Below, one piece after another: positions 1 through 10,426 of a stretch of DNA of 64,000 nt. Both the position numbers and the translations under genes were made by a program. The DNA lies in NCBI RefSeq assembly GCF_964204865.1, contig NC_135257.1, forward strand, positions 1,674,001-1,738,000, given 5' to 3'. The notes below the pieces were generated by a model that did not search any database, was not told the origin of the DNA, and saw nothing but the letters and a program-made list of their open reading frames with translations. This stretch comes from Styela clava (lineage: Eukaryota; Chordata; Ascidiacea; Stolidobranchia; Styelidae). Numbering within the stretch: position 1 is the first letter of the stretch; every line of letters starts with the position of its first letter.

Positions 1-443
1 AGATGGGGTTCCCTCAGCATATACCATCTGGCCAAACAGAAAAGATTTCAATGTGCATGTCTTCCAAAAAATTTTCTATTGGTGGGTATTATTGTCCTCA
101 ATGTCAAGCAAAATATTCGGAGCTTCCAGTAGAATGTGTTATTTGTAATTTAACGCTCGTTTCTGCCCCACATTTGGCTAGGTCTTATCATCACCTTTTT
201 CCTTTACCAGAGTATAATGAGCAAACTTATGACAATCGTAATACTGAAAAATTTGCCCCTACTTGCTTTTCTTGTTTACTTTCTTTTAATCAAAACCCGA
301 GTGCTGCCACTATTCATTCCTGCAATCGATGTAAAGAGAGCTTTTGCATAGACTGCAATTTATTTATTCATGAGAGTTTACATTGCTGCCCAGGATGTGT
401 AAATTATCGTCGTGAACTTGACTTAACAATTAATAGTTTGTGA
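1..443 (+). CDS. GTF2H2: TFIIH subunit p44 (GTF2H2/SSL1), last coding exon, 5' partial
   Basis: This is the C-terminal zinc-binding part of the p44 subunit of TFIIH, the nuclear complex for RNA polymerase II initiation and nucleotide-excision repair, where p44 stimulates the XPD helicase. The reading frame is open from base 3 and enters from upstream of the window. It begins MGFPQH and contains GGYYCPQCQAKYSELPVEC followed by the family hallmark LVSAPHLARSYHHLFPL. A C4/RING-like cluster follows, with pairs at CFSC, CNRC and CIDC, then HESLHCCPGC. All the metal-ligand cysteines I expect are present and the protein ends a few residues after the last pair, as in other animals. The stop TGA is at 441-443. 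The next gene on the same strand starts only 47 nt later, which suggests a polycistronic transcript. Identification is secure; the 5' exons lie outside the window. Confidence 0.95.
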   Translation, partial: MGFPQHIPSGQTEKISMCMSSKKFSIGGYYCPQCQAKYSELPVECVICNLTLVSAPHLARSYHHLFPLPEYNEQTYDNRNTEKFAPTCFSCLLSFNQNPSAATIHSCNRCKESFCIDCNLFIHESLHCCPGCVNYRRELDLTINSL

Positions 444-465
444 AATATTCTGCCTTTCTTCTGTG

Positions 466-471
466 ATTAAA
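466..471 (+). promoter_or_regulatory. poly(A) signal ATTAAA inside the GTF2H2-HMOX gap
   Basis: ATTAAA lies 23 nt after the GTF2H2 stop codon and 20 nt before the heme oxygenase ATG at 491. An AG dinucleotide at 483-484 (context AATGTAG) could serve as a spliced-leader acceptor for the second gene. Both are read directly; their use is inferred. Confidence 0.5.
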
Positions 472-490
472 GTTTATAATGTAGTGTATA

Positions 491-1795
491 ATGGATGACT
501 CAAATGATTTCTGTGCAGAGTTAAATAGACGGACAAAATCAATTCATGATAAATCTGATAAAGCTACTCGGATCAAGCTTGCTGTAGCTTTAACGGATGT
601 AACAATTTATACTCAAGTTTTGGGAGATTTCTATTACGTTTTCAAAACAATTGAAGAACTTATTTCAGAGAATGCACATTCAGTCAATATTTCAGCACTT
701 TGGCTGCCTAAGTTATGCAGAAGAAAAAAAATTGAGCAAGATTTGGCCTATTATCTGGGCTTGGGTTGGAAAGATATCACAAAACCTTCACCGGCTGCAC
801 AACAATATGTTTCACACCTAGAAGAAATTTGTGGAGAGAATCCAGACATTTTAATTGCTTATGTGCACACCATGTACTTGGGTGAGTGACATTTTGCATC
901 TGGAACAGTGATTCCCAACCCTTTATGGCTCATGGCCCCCCTGTTTATCATTCCAGTGGTATTTCTAGTGTTATAATTAGTAGTAGATTCCAAATCCCAT
1001 TATGTTCAAACAATTGAAAACACTCTGTGAAATAATCTTATTACGCAATGGAACTAGGAAGAATAGGGGGTTTCCTTGTGAATGTGTAATTAACTCTGTG
1101 CCTAGCATTGTGGCCCCCTCGCGAGGGGGACCCAAGCCCCTGGATATAGAATGTGATCAGGATAGATGGTTTTTTCATTACATTTTGAATATATTCAGAG
1201 TTGGGTCATAATAAATAAACGACACAAAGTTAACGACACATTGCAGGACAGTCGAGATACACAACGATTCAATTAGTTTTCATTTTTTCCAGTCTACAGA
1301 AGAAATTAAATAAAGCTTTTATGGTCATGGAGTGGGATTTCAATTGCTCTTAATAGTATTTTACAAATTCTGAAATAATTATTTATAAATAGATTTAAAA
1401 TAACTTTCCTGATGTCATATAGCTAGAAAATTCAGTCAAATGTTCAATGACCTTATTTTTTTGCAGCCCTTCTGGCTGGTGGTTACATATTACGGAAGAT
1501 TATAAGACGAACTCTGGGATTATCTACAGATGATGGATTGATGATCTTTCATTTTTCCGAAGGGTCTAGAATAGAACTGAAAAATCATATAAAAAATGCA
1601 ATAAATAGAATGGACCTGGATGTTGACTTGAAAGAACAGATTGTGCAGGAAAAGATTAAAATATTTGAAATGAACAATGAAATCATCGCCAACGTGCAAC
1701 CCAAGCTCAGTTCCTACAGCAGGTTATTGAAATTTTTACTGGTTATTTTAGTATTCATCGTTGCTATCATCTTTTTTTGCTTGGTGCCAAACTAG
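491..1795 (+). CDS. HMOX: Heme oxygenase-like protein with altered distal helix, two exons (491..881, 1467..1795)
   Basis: Predicted 239-residue membrane-anchored heme oxygenase homologue. The family uses O2 and NADPH-P450 reductase to turn heme into biliverdin, CO and iron at the ER. Exon 1 ends at 881 before GTGAGT; the acceptor is TTTTTTTGCAG ending at 1466; phases agree. The proximal heme ligand is His19 (TKSIHDKSDKA), and further family blocks are IEQDLAYYLGLGW and PAAQQYVSHLEE. Residues 207-236 or so form a hydrophobic C-terminal tail anchor. The distal helix reads MYLALLAGGYILRK where animal enzymes have RYLGDLSGGQVLKK. The positions matching human HO-1 Gly139 and Asp140 are therefore Ala131 and Leu132, and Ser142 is Ala134; the following Gly-Gly pair is kept. 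The split codon (G+CC) creates Ala131. Classic heme oxygenase activity is doubtful; the fold looks intact. A hAT end lies inside the intron. Confidence 0.88.
906..1150 (+). mobile_element. hAT element end inside the HMOX intron
   Basis: From 906 the sequence reads CAGTGATTCCCAACCC, a typical hAT terminal inverted repeat. A C/G-rich palindrome CCCCCTCGCGAGGGGG lies at 1113-1128. I could not find the matching right terminus or a target-site duplication, so the element is truncated or rearranged. Confidence 0.5.
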
Positions 1796-2370
1796 ATTGT
1801 GATGTAACTGAATTGACAAAAATACAATAGAAAGTTATACAAACCTGCCATGATATTTTTGACAGAGTTTCAATGACAACACTTGTGACAGGGTGATTCG
1901 AAACTACTGCTTACCCACATTAGCCTAGGATATTTTCACTACTGTAATGTTATTAGGTTTTCTTGTATAATTGCTTGCTACAATACTGAATGATTGCTTA
2001 ATTTTTATGAAAGTTTACATGCATCAATACAAATATAGGTAATCTTGTACTGATGTCATCACCCCTTGTACAGAAAGGTGAATAAGAAGCCTATCTATTG
2101 ACAAACTGCAATTATGCAAACAATTTACTAATAACAATAAATTTACATTGTGAACGTGGTTGGTTAAGAAGTGACAACAAGCTGTTACACAAGCAGATAT
2201 GATAGCAAAGGATGATCTGTCAAAGAGATTTTTTAGAAAATTTATTTTGTTTAGCGCGTTGTGAAGATTAATTGATCCATCCAACAAGTGCATTGGACTG
2301 GAGAACCATTCAAATACATGTCATGCTAATTTGCTTTAGACTAGGAATTAGTATAACAAGTATCGCAATA
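1796..2370. other. 3' flanks of two convergent genes
   Basis: This stretch separates the heme oxygenase stop from the stop of the convergent minus-strand gene. TTTATT at 2241-2246 is AATAAA on the minus strand, about 125 nt past that gene's stop. AATAAA near 2135 on the plus strand could serve heme oxygenase. Short open frames here look accidental. Confidence 0.5.
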
Positions 2371-2872
2371 TCACAATTCCATGTAATCCATTACAAAATC
2401 GGCTCTTTCAGTTGGATGATATTCATTCTCTTGCTTATTAGTTTGTGGCGTAAAAAAAGAATGGTGTGATAACAAACTGGGTGTATTATTAAAATCTTCA
2501 TCTGCGCGATTTGCACAGTTCTGATCATCAGTCGCCATGTACTTTATTTCATCTGTAGAGTTCGAACCAATCTTAGATGAAGTGTTTTGAGTTTCTTCAG
2601 TCTCCTTCATTGCATTTAAAATGTCTGCCACTGCACCTGATGGAGGTTTCCACAAAACCAGCTCTTGACATGGCTTTGGTAACCTGCCATAAAAATATCA
2701 AATAAGTGGCATTGGAAATGCAGTATGTCTAAAACTTTCAACTTACCTAGCTGATTGCCAGTAGCTTCCGACTGTTAATATTTTGCGATTCAATTTTTTT
2801 AATTCCGCAGCAAGTTCTGGTGCAATTTGAATAGTGCCCTTTTCATCATTGACATCACTATCAATCTCCAAG
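2371..2872 (-). CDS. CCDC117-like protein, last two exons (2747..2872, 2371..2683), 5' partial
   Basis: Two minus-strand exons join in phase: the upstream exon ends before GTAAGT (2746-2741) and the downstream one follows TGGCAG. The joined product runs LEIDSDVNDEKGTIQIAPEL, then a basic helical stretch, then WQSARLPKPCQELVLWKPPS, then a polar low-complexity region ending MDYMEL. The ELVLWKP block and the acidic ...MEL end match my memory of vertebrate CCDC117, a short protein of poorly known role, so the assignment is tentative. No start codon is seen: the exon at 2872 is entered in mid-codon after an acceptor (AAATTTAG), and I could not recognise the upstream exon or exons. The gene converges on heme oxygenase and has a minus-strand AATAAA about 125 nt past its stop. 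That the exons are real rests on splice-phase agreement and the composition of the product. Confidence 0.55.
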
Positions 2873-3642
2873 CTAAATTTAGAGCGAATTTTATATATAT
2901 ATTAGAACTATATATGGGGCATCACCGCGGTTATTATCTTCATGATACAATAGCAAGATAGATTGGCAGATGATTGTTACAGCATCATCAGTGGGATTTC
3001 CACTTGATGACAGGCACTATGAGCCAAAGTTTGACCTTTTGTGAGGTGCAGGGCTCGAGTTATACCATATATTGATAATGGCTTGAGCCCTTCAGCGAGT
3101 CCTTAAATTCCTATTCATTGTGTTTCAGAATACTCCTATGGGAAAGTAAGTATAGTGATGCATGACGTTAGAGACTGCAAATGGTTAAGCAGTGCAAGGT
3201 AATCAGAGAGATGATGGCTGTGCTAAAACTTTATAAAATTAGAATGTACCCCTCTTCTATGTCTTTAAATAATTGATTTGTTCCTGGTTTACCATACATA
3301 AAATCAGGTATTCTGGTGGATGTTGATGGCCCTGTTGAATCTATACCAATGCATAAATTTCCCAGTTCTTCGGCTACCTTCTCTTCTGATATGTGAACTT
3401 TTCTGGGAAAATGCCTGTGAGAAAATGTTTCAAAACTATATATTACTATGCAAAGTGGTAATTTCCCATTATATCATGATAAAGTTACTCCATCATTGGT
3501 GTTAGATTTGAAATGAAACAGTTTAATGCAGGGGAGAAGATAATGCAGATGCAGTAAAATATGCGTATGTTGCGATAGTGATATACACTTAGCGAAATAG
3601 TTGAACCAAATTACCAGGACCAGCGAAAAGTTGAACACATAC
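2873..3642. other. Non-coding stretch, probable upstream intron of the CCDC117-like gene
   Basis: No convincing exon was found on either strand. It contains AT-rich dinucleotide runs near 2890-2915. Upstream coding exons of the neighbouring minus-strand gene may lie here or beyond but are not recognisable. Confidence 0.4.
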
Positions 3643-3905
3643 CGTGTTTCCCCGAAAATAAGACCCAGTCAATCACGCGAAATTTCGCGACCTATTCGAT
3701 AGCAAGAAATCTCTCCTACACATTTCAAATATTTGATAATCAATGTTATTTATAAGTAAATGGATATTTTTTGAAAATTTTTGTAATTCTATATTTTTCA
3801 ATTTTGTTTTTGATAAATGAAAATATAAGACATCCCCCCAAAATAAGCCCTAAAGTTATTTTTCTGAAGAAAATTGAAATAAGACCCAGTCTTATTTTGA
3901 TTACC
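3643..3905. repeat. Interspersed repeat with GTTTCCCCGAAAATAAGAC end
   Basis: The left part reads GTTTCCCCGAAAATAAGACC. The right part contains AAAATAAGCCCTAAAG and AATAAGACCCAGTCTTATTT. I recognise these modules from a short non-autonomous repeat found in very different animal genomes, including vertebrates and arthropods. The recognition is from memory; no target-site duplication was identified. Confidence 0.55.
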
Positions 3906-4712
3906 CTCAACAAGAGAAAAAAAATGGTATTAAAATTTAAGAAAACAGGAAGATGTTAGGATAAAGCACACCGTTTCTCCAGTTGAGGAATTTATGGATA
4001 CCATACAATATAGACTTAACATTACATACAGACATACCGAATATACACAGCGAACATACAGACAAAATAAGTCTGTAAGTGGTATTCACCTTCAGAGATG
4101 TTGGAAAGAAATTAAGTAGATTTTTTCTCCATTGCCTCATCTCGGTTCGTTATTAACCATATACCTGTATACCATTACAGCTGTACAGGTACTGTGGCTT
4201 TTGAGACAAACTCGACATGCTATTGCCTGTACACATGATTTTAATCCTGTACTTTGAATACCTACGTACCTTGGGCTACCGCACCTTCTCTTTGCTGTTC
4301 CTCGTTCAATGATCTTCAACTTTGTGTCGTTTAACCACATGTTCTTAGACGAAGTCTCGTGTCGTTAATCATACCTATCTATTTTAACTGCGTGGATAGT
4401 TTGAAATTCACACCATTGCTTATGACACAACGATAGACGTCAAAAATTTGCTGTGAACAAACCAGACATAAATTCAAAACGCGGTAAAATTGCAGCAATT
4501 TAGCTAACGTTAACTAACTTACAAGTACCGGTACTGAACTATAGTAAAATCAGTTGTGATGTTCACATCACTGCATGATACCGGTACGGTATTTATCAAC
4601 TACTGTAGCTACCTATGTCAAGAAAAAGAAATGAGTAACCTGGTGTGTTCGTGAATACGTTAACTTTGGCTCGAGATCAACCTTATAGAGCTATTATACA
4701 CAGCGCAAAATT
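3906..4712. other. Non-coding stretch upstream of the tRNA gene
   Basis: Open frames of 60-70 codons occur on the minus strand but show no family motif or splice support. I see no RNA gene or clear repeat in it. Confidence 0.4.
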
Positions 4713-4802
4713 TGCTCCAGGTGAGGATCGAACTCACAACCTCCGCATAGCTCCGTAGCTGTCATATAAGTACGGCGCGCTAACCGATTGCGCCACTGGA
4801 GC
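4713..4802 (-). tRNA. tRNA-Ile(UAU) with a 16-nt intron
   Basis: Read on the minus strand, the 7-bp acceptor stem GCTCCAG pairs with CTGGAGC, followed by discriminator A. The D arm is GCGC...GCGC with loop AATCGGTTA. The anticodon stem CCGTA pairs with TGCGG. The loop CTTATA carries anticodon TAT, followed by a 16-nt insertion at the usual tRNA intron position (after residue 37). The T arm is GTGAG-TTCGATC-CTCAC. Removing the insertion leaves a 74-nt tRNA. Eukaryotic tRNA-Ile(UAU) genes commonly carry an intron here. No CCA is encoded, as expected. Confidence 0.95.
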
Positions 4803-5286
4803 GGGCGTTCACTCGGATCGAAATCGCGTGTACATTCGTATGAACGCAAGCATAGCGCGTGTTGGCTTGTCGACATTTGAAAGTGATAGAAGTGTGTCGC
4901 TTAGATCAGTCGGGTATATTTTGAATATTGCGCTGGCTATCATTTGACCAGTATCATACAATTCTAGGACATTCGCGTAATGTTTGTTCCTTCATGACAA
5001 GTTACAATTAAAAAATCAACATACATAATATATGCGCCGTGATCAGACGCTGAGATGCCGCCCCTGGGCCAGTGATTTTTGAACCGGGAACACTTTTACA
5101 TCTTAAATATGCAAATTTCGAATTTCTTGGAAATAGGCGATTCAATTAAATATTAACCCCGATCAAATTTGGCACGGAAAGAAAATAGCGAAAAGACGAA
5201 TAGCTCGTGGAATGTCTACTTCAGTTGCAAAAATCGATTTCTGAGTACATTTTCTCCTCGAGGTTTCAATCTTAGTCTATCTACGT
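4803..5286. other. Non-coding stretch with a possible hAT end
   Basis: From about 5071 the sequence CAGTGATTTTTGAACCGGG resembles the left terminus of another hAT element. No right terminus was found. Otherwise nothing recognisable. Confidence 0.35.
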
Positions 5287-5949
5287 CAGTGCTCTTCAAC
5301 CTTTTTGTTATTGCGGAACCCCTGATATCATTTTTCGTTTTTTATGGAACCCCAAATAACAAAAATAAAACACGAAATATTTGTAATTCAAATATTTCTA
5401 CTTCAACAACGAAACAGAAAGAAGGTAACAAGCGTGAAATTCAATGACTAGGTTGTTCTTTCCTTTGCAATCTTCTTGAATCGTGGCTCCACGGCGCTCA
5501 AAGCAATTATCATACTCACGTCTACACTCTTTAAAAACTTCTTTTTTGTTTTTAATAGTTGTTAAAGCAGAAAAGTCTGATTTACACAAATGGGTATTGG
5601 GAAATTGATACTGAAGTTTTAATGCTTCTTTTGCAATGGCTGTATGTATACCCGCTTTGTGAAGAAAAATCCAAAAATATTTTTTTCCATGTTTTTCGAA
5701 GGTTTCCTCCGAATTAATATCATTACGGATATCTAAGAGTCCTTCTATAGCAACTAACCCCTATACTTCTTGCTGTTGCGCACTTAGAAATTCATCCAAA
5801 AGCGAAAAAGAAGAATAATCATTTTTTTGCAACTTTACTGGCCCAGCAGTCAATTTTTCCTTTACGCGGAACCCCTAAGGAACCCTATAAACTCACGGAA
5901 CCCCACTGCATGTGTTGCGGAACCCCTGTTGAAGAGCACTGATCTATGT
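5279..5949. mobile_element. hAT element (5287..5941) with 8-bp target-site duplication and transposase remnant
   Basis: Terminal inverted repeats CAGTGCTCTTCAAC at 5287 and GTTGAAGAGCACTG ending at 5941. The flanking 8-mers are ATCTACGT and ATCTATGT (7 of 8 identical). Inside, the minus strand encodes a fragment with LHKAGIHTAIAKEALKLQ and LCKSDFSALTTIKNKKE, which matches the C-terminal dimerisation region of ZBED5/SCAND3-type hAT transposases (LC..FS.LT.IK.K). No complete transposase remains, so the copy is internally deleted and cannot move itself. Confidence 0.85.
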
Positions 5950-5954
5950 TGTTT

Positions 5955-7181
5955 CCAAAGTCATATATATATTGCCGAACCCCCAATGGAAGAAGATTGA
6001 ATTGGATTATTTAGGTGATACACTGATACCCTTGCTAAAAGGAGGTTTGAATTGGAACTCTTATTTTATGAAAAGTATTCCGTTTTCTACATTAAAAAAT
6101 GTCTTAAAAAACTGGTATCATTGTAAAGAAACTTTGTTTGATGATAAAATACTTTATTACCATAACCATCCACTGTGGTAGCCTACAACAAAAAAGTTGT
6201 TTATAGAAGAAAGCCATTTTTTATACAGTCATGGTATAATAAAGGTGTTGAACTGTTTAAACATTTAGTTAATGGCAATGATTTGTTTACCTATTTTGAA
6301 TTGTGTAAAAAATATGACATTGAATACAGTGCATCTGAATACACCGAATACTATAAACTTATAGGTTGTATTCCAGATGATTGGTTAGAAAATATGTAAT
6401 GTGACTTTTCATAATTTGGATGTAGACTCTTTTATAAGTGATATTGTGCAAAATAGAAACAAAGAAATATATCGTCAGTTGAACGAAAAACAGTTTATCC
6501 CACCAATAAAAGTAGAAAAAAAATGGCCTATTGATTTAAATGCACCTACCGATATTAATTGGAATAAATGCTATTCTAATGTTTATTTTTGCACCATTGG
6601 GACAAAACTTCGGTCCTTTCACATTAAACTATTTCACAGGGCAATTGTCATGAATAATGTTTTATAGGGCATTAATTTAGTGCCTTCAAATTTATGTGAT
6701 TTTTGCAATGTATCTGTTGAGAACATCAATCATCTTTTTTTTGAATGTAATTATTCATCAATATTCTGGGAACAGTTGAACCAGTGGGTGTTTACAAAGA
6801 GTGGTATTAATTTCTCCCTCACCAAGATGGAATGTTTAATCGGCTATTGTAGAAATTTCTTTGACCAGATTTGTAATTGCGTTCTACTTGCAGGGCGATT
6901 CTATTTATATGATTGTAAAATTGGTAAAAGAAAGCCATTGTTTAAACACTTTTTTAAATTAATTGACTCGATCCGAGTGAACGAACAAGAATTAGCAGTG
7001 AAAAAAGGAAAAATTGTTCAACATAACAAAAAGTGGAGAATTCTTGTAATACAATCATTGTAATATTGCAACATGTATTTATTATGATGAATTACTGTTA
7101 TTGATGAATATTATTTATTGCAATATTGTTTTATTTTATAAAAACCGAAATAAAATAAAAAATAAAAATAAAAAAAGAGAA
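5955..7181 (+). mobile_element. 3' end of an L1/Tx1-type LINE, 5' truncated, decayed
   Basis: Four successive open pieces (about 5972-6181, 6175-6399, 6401-6667, 6680-7063) together give the C-terminal part of a LINE reverse-transcriptase protein. Visible blocks are NHPLW...KPFFIQSWYNKGV, then IPDDWLEN, then TKLRSFHIKLFHRAI and the cysteine/histidine motif CDFC...ENINHLFFEC...FW (zf-RVT type). At least three lesions interrupt it: a frame change near 6178, one near 6399, and an in-frame TAG at 6665. An A-rich tail at about 7139-7176 marks the 3' end. The reverse-transcriptase core and endonuclease are absent, as expected for a 5'-truncated insertion. It starts immediately after the neighbouring hAT duplication, so the hAT may have inserted into it. 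Confidence 0.75.
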
Positions 7182-7204
7182 CGATGCTCAAATATATGGA
7201 CACG
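7171..7204 (+). repeat. Copy 1 of a 34-bp conserved repeat end
   Basis: The core GATGCTCAAATATATGGACA with flanking GAGA/CACG recurs at 39641-39674 and, inverted, at 59107-59140. Here it directly abuts the A-rich tail of the LINE. The element it belongs to is not identified. Confidence 0.6.
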
Positions 7205-8106
7205 AAAGCCAGAGCAAAATAGGCTACCGGTGCCGCAGTCTTCACGACGTCGCCTGACCACCAAATCGCGAACGCGGAACCGCCACAAGGTTGCGCGATT
7301 TTTATGACGCCATCTCACACAAAAAACGAATATATATATATATAAATCTTTTTAAAAATATAAAGGCTTTTTCAGGGTAAGAACTGTTCAAAAATTCAAT
7401 TTGGTATATATTATTTTGTACTTTAAAGGGGCATAGCTTTTCAAATTTAGTCCAAATCATTTATTCCAGCTTTGTTAGCGAACTCATTCCGAAGCATCAA
7501 TATCAGGGCAATTAACGCCTCGCAAGTCACGTTATGATTGTTAAGTTGGTTACCTTGTTCAACTCACACAGGTACTACAATATGCTACTGAAATCGCGCG
7601 TTGCTGATGTATCGAATCGCGATCATTTTCGTTGATTCGAAAAATTTCGGATTTGATTCTTATACGAAATATGCACACGCTGATTGGATGTACTCATAGT
7701 ATCTCGTTTAGGGAGCGCCGTTCAATAACTGAAAAATAGGTGGCGTCGTAAAAAACATTCCGGTATCAACCGAAATTGAAATTGTTTAACTCTTCGATGA
7801 GCTTTCCGCATTTCAAAATGAAGCAATACTGGAAAAGAAAGCTGGGAAATTACAATCTACTGTAGTATGTCTGTGATATGCAAATTACTTAAATAGGTTT
7901 TTATAAACTCGTTCCTAGCTAGATAGATCTGAAACAACTTATGCAAATGGCATCAGCAAATTATATATATTCATTGTAAAGGACACTTAATCAGTAACAA
8001 TGCAAATTCGTATTGAATATTCGGCACTTCGTTTTATTATAGAGGAAAAAGGACACACCATATGTACTTAAATTTTTCGATGTCGTGATTGAGTGCTGAT
8101 TATAAT
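7205..8106. other. Non-coding stretch
   Basis: A GC-richer block at 7205-7320 follows the repeat motif; it is open on both strands but shows no family signature. Short (TA)n near 7330. Nothing else recognised. Confidence 0.4.
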
Positions 8107-8709
8107 TAGAGATGTATCGGTATCAGCAATATCGGCAAAATTTTCGGTAACGGATGTGTATCGGTATCAGCCAAATGTAGACCGATATATTTAAATTTTT
8201 AACATGATCCAGAATGTTTTAAAAAATACGTTAGAATACTGATGTTAAATTTTGTTTTTTGGATAGATCGTGAACTATAACCATGTACGTCCCCACACCC
8301 GCGAGTAGAAACGGGAATAGGATTCTGACATGTTTTTAGCTATTTATCAGCTAATCCAGCTCAACTAATTTGGATATTTTTGCTGCTGCTACAATGTTAT
8401 AATGACATTTTTAGTATTACCTGATAATTATTAAGAAATATATCAATAGTATATTAATGGATTTTCCAATGTGTGAAACACGAAACATGTCGTTAAATTG
8501 GCACAAAATCCTGCGCACGTAACTCAATGTATCAGTTTAATTAATAGGATATGTAAATAGGATGTTCATTTATTTTACCACTCAAAGTAGCCAAACCCAA
8601 TGCGTTTTCTAATTAAACACCGAGATTACTACAGCGTCAATACACAATACATCTGAATCAATTAACGCATCGGCGACAAAAGTGGTATCAGTACATCTCT
8701 AATTATAAT
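8099..8709. mobile_element. Non-autonomous hAT (8107..8701) with perfect 8-bp duplication
   Basis: Terminal inverted repeats TAGAGATGTATCGGTATCAG (left) and, read from the other strand, TAGAGATGTACTGATACCAC. Both sides are flanked by ATTATAAT (8099-8106 and 8702-8709). The TAGAGATG... terminus and 8-bp duplication are typical of hAT elements. The 595-bp interior has no transposase frame. Confidence 0.9.
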
Positions 8710-9713
8710 AATTGTGGTGTCGATGCAAAAGAATTGGTGATTAGCTTCATAGCCAGAAGCCGCCCATGCCTAGCGTAATCGTCAACGACAAATAGGAAAG
8801 ACCAGTCCAAGTATATGAGATAGTTGTTAAAGATATGCTGTGTTTGTTGGCGATTGAGACGCTGTATGGTTTATAAAGCCTTAAACTACCTTTCTGCGTA
8901 TAATATGGATTTATTTTTGGATGCTATGGAAACTCACATAATCAGGGATACTAAACTATATAGTTGATCTTCTCGATTGTCATCCATATATAAACGAGCT
9001 ACTTTTTGTTTTAATCAAATTTGATTTCTGAATTTTATCTATTGGGTCAGCGTTTTCCGATGTCCGAATATATTTTTGGGTGTATAAGCGGATCAATTCA
9101 CTTTACAGTGTTATATGAGTCAATAGTGATGTCAGCTTTATCGAGGCATTTCGAGGTAGCTATAGACGTAAACACATGTTCGGTGTCAAATGCACAAGGG
9201 TGACACGGGACTGAAACCCACTACGATGCATGTAGAAGATTAAACCGTTACCTGAGCAACAGTTTCCACATGTGAACAGCCAACGCTTATCGATCACATG
9301 GTGTATGTGTATGAAAGACATGAAGTGTAATCAACGGGTACATCAATAGTGTGAGGGCCATGAGTATACCTTCATCAGATCACAAAGGGATGCTAGTGGT
9401 TTTGAACTTTACCCTGAGACCTGGAACGATGGAAATATTCCATGTTTCCTAACTGTGGTGCACTGGATCACACTATGATGTAGCGCACTATGCCTAGTCG
9501 TAGCCAATGAATAGACTGCAGTATATAGATATAGTATTCATACTTTTTCACGGGTAATATATTCATATTTAAAACGGGTAATAAATTATACACGGTTAAT
9601 TCCATATCATAGATGAGTGTACCCTACAGTAGGTTGGTGTCAGATACCCTACCGTTATAGATATTCAATACTCGTACGCTTTTCAGTCTCAAGTAACCAC
9701 TTTAATTACAAAT
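8710..9713. other. Non-coding stretch
   Basis: No gene, RNA or repeat boundary recognised. A 60-codon frame at 9021-9203 has no supporting feature. Confidence 0.4.
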
Positions 9714-10212
9714 TCCTATAGCAGCGGTTCCCAAACTTTTTGTTCGTGCGGCACCAAATTATCAGGGTAAAAACTCACGACAAAAAAAATCAATTTTGTG
9801 ATCGTTAACGTGTACTTTATGCCTTTTAAATGCAGGTCTACAGAATAAAAGCAATATCAACTCTCCTTTCTGATCTCTGCCTGATTTTTCTTTGAAATAT
9901 TAAAATCACTCGGTTCGGAAATAAATAATCTGCAGCTCAAGAAAGTGCAGCAGGTAGAATCTATCTCTATTTTTACGTGCCAATAGAGGCAGATACTACG
10001 TAACAGAAAGTAAGTGAAATAGAAAGGTAAAATGAATTTATTGATTTATATACACAGCATTTAAAATAAGAAACAATGAAACATTTATATTAAATGCAAT
10101 AATATGTGAAATATTCAATCATATATAGTTATATTTAACACAATTCTGTTAATTTTTGCGGCGCACTTAGCAAATCGCTGCGGCGCACCCTTTGGGAACC
10201 GCTGTCCGATAG
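9714..10212. mobile_element. Non-autonomous hAT (9722..10204) with 8-bp duplication
   Basis: Termini CAGCGGTTCCCAAAC and GTTTGGGAACCGCTG-like (the right end reads CCTTTGGGAACCGCTG). The flanking 8-mers are TCCTATAG (9714-9721) and TCCGATAG (10205-10212), 7 of 8 identical. The 483-bp interior has GCGGCGCAC-type subterminal repeats and no coding capacity. Confidence 0.88.
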
Positions 10213-10426
10213 TATCAATTATCGGGCTAAATAAGCATTCATTCGGTGAGAAATACGTATACAATTCTATGAGGAATACACTCCATTCAAATGTTCGTTG
10301 GTTACATGAACATGCAAAAATTTGTACTAGCCAGGTAGTAGATACCGATTGAGGCAAAATTTACGAAAACTTAATTAATTTGGAATTACCAACTTGAACT
10401 GCGACTATATGTGGTAAATATATGTT

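Noticed and set aside
7205..7318. GC-richer block open on both strands beside the LINE tail
   Set aside because: No recognisable domain; more likely part of the unnamed repeat that carries the 34-bp motif.
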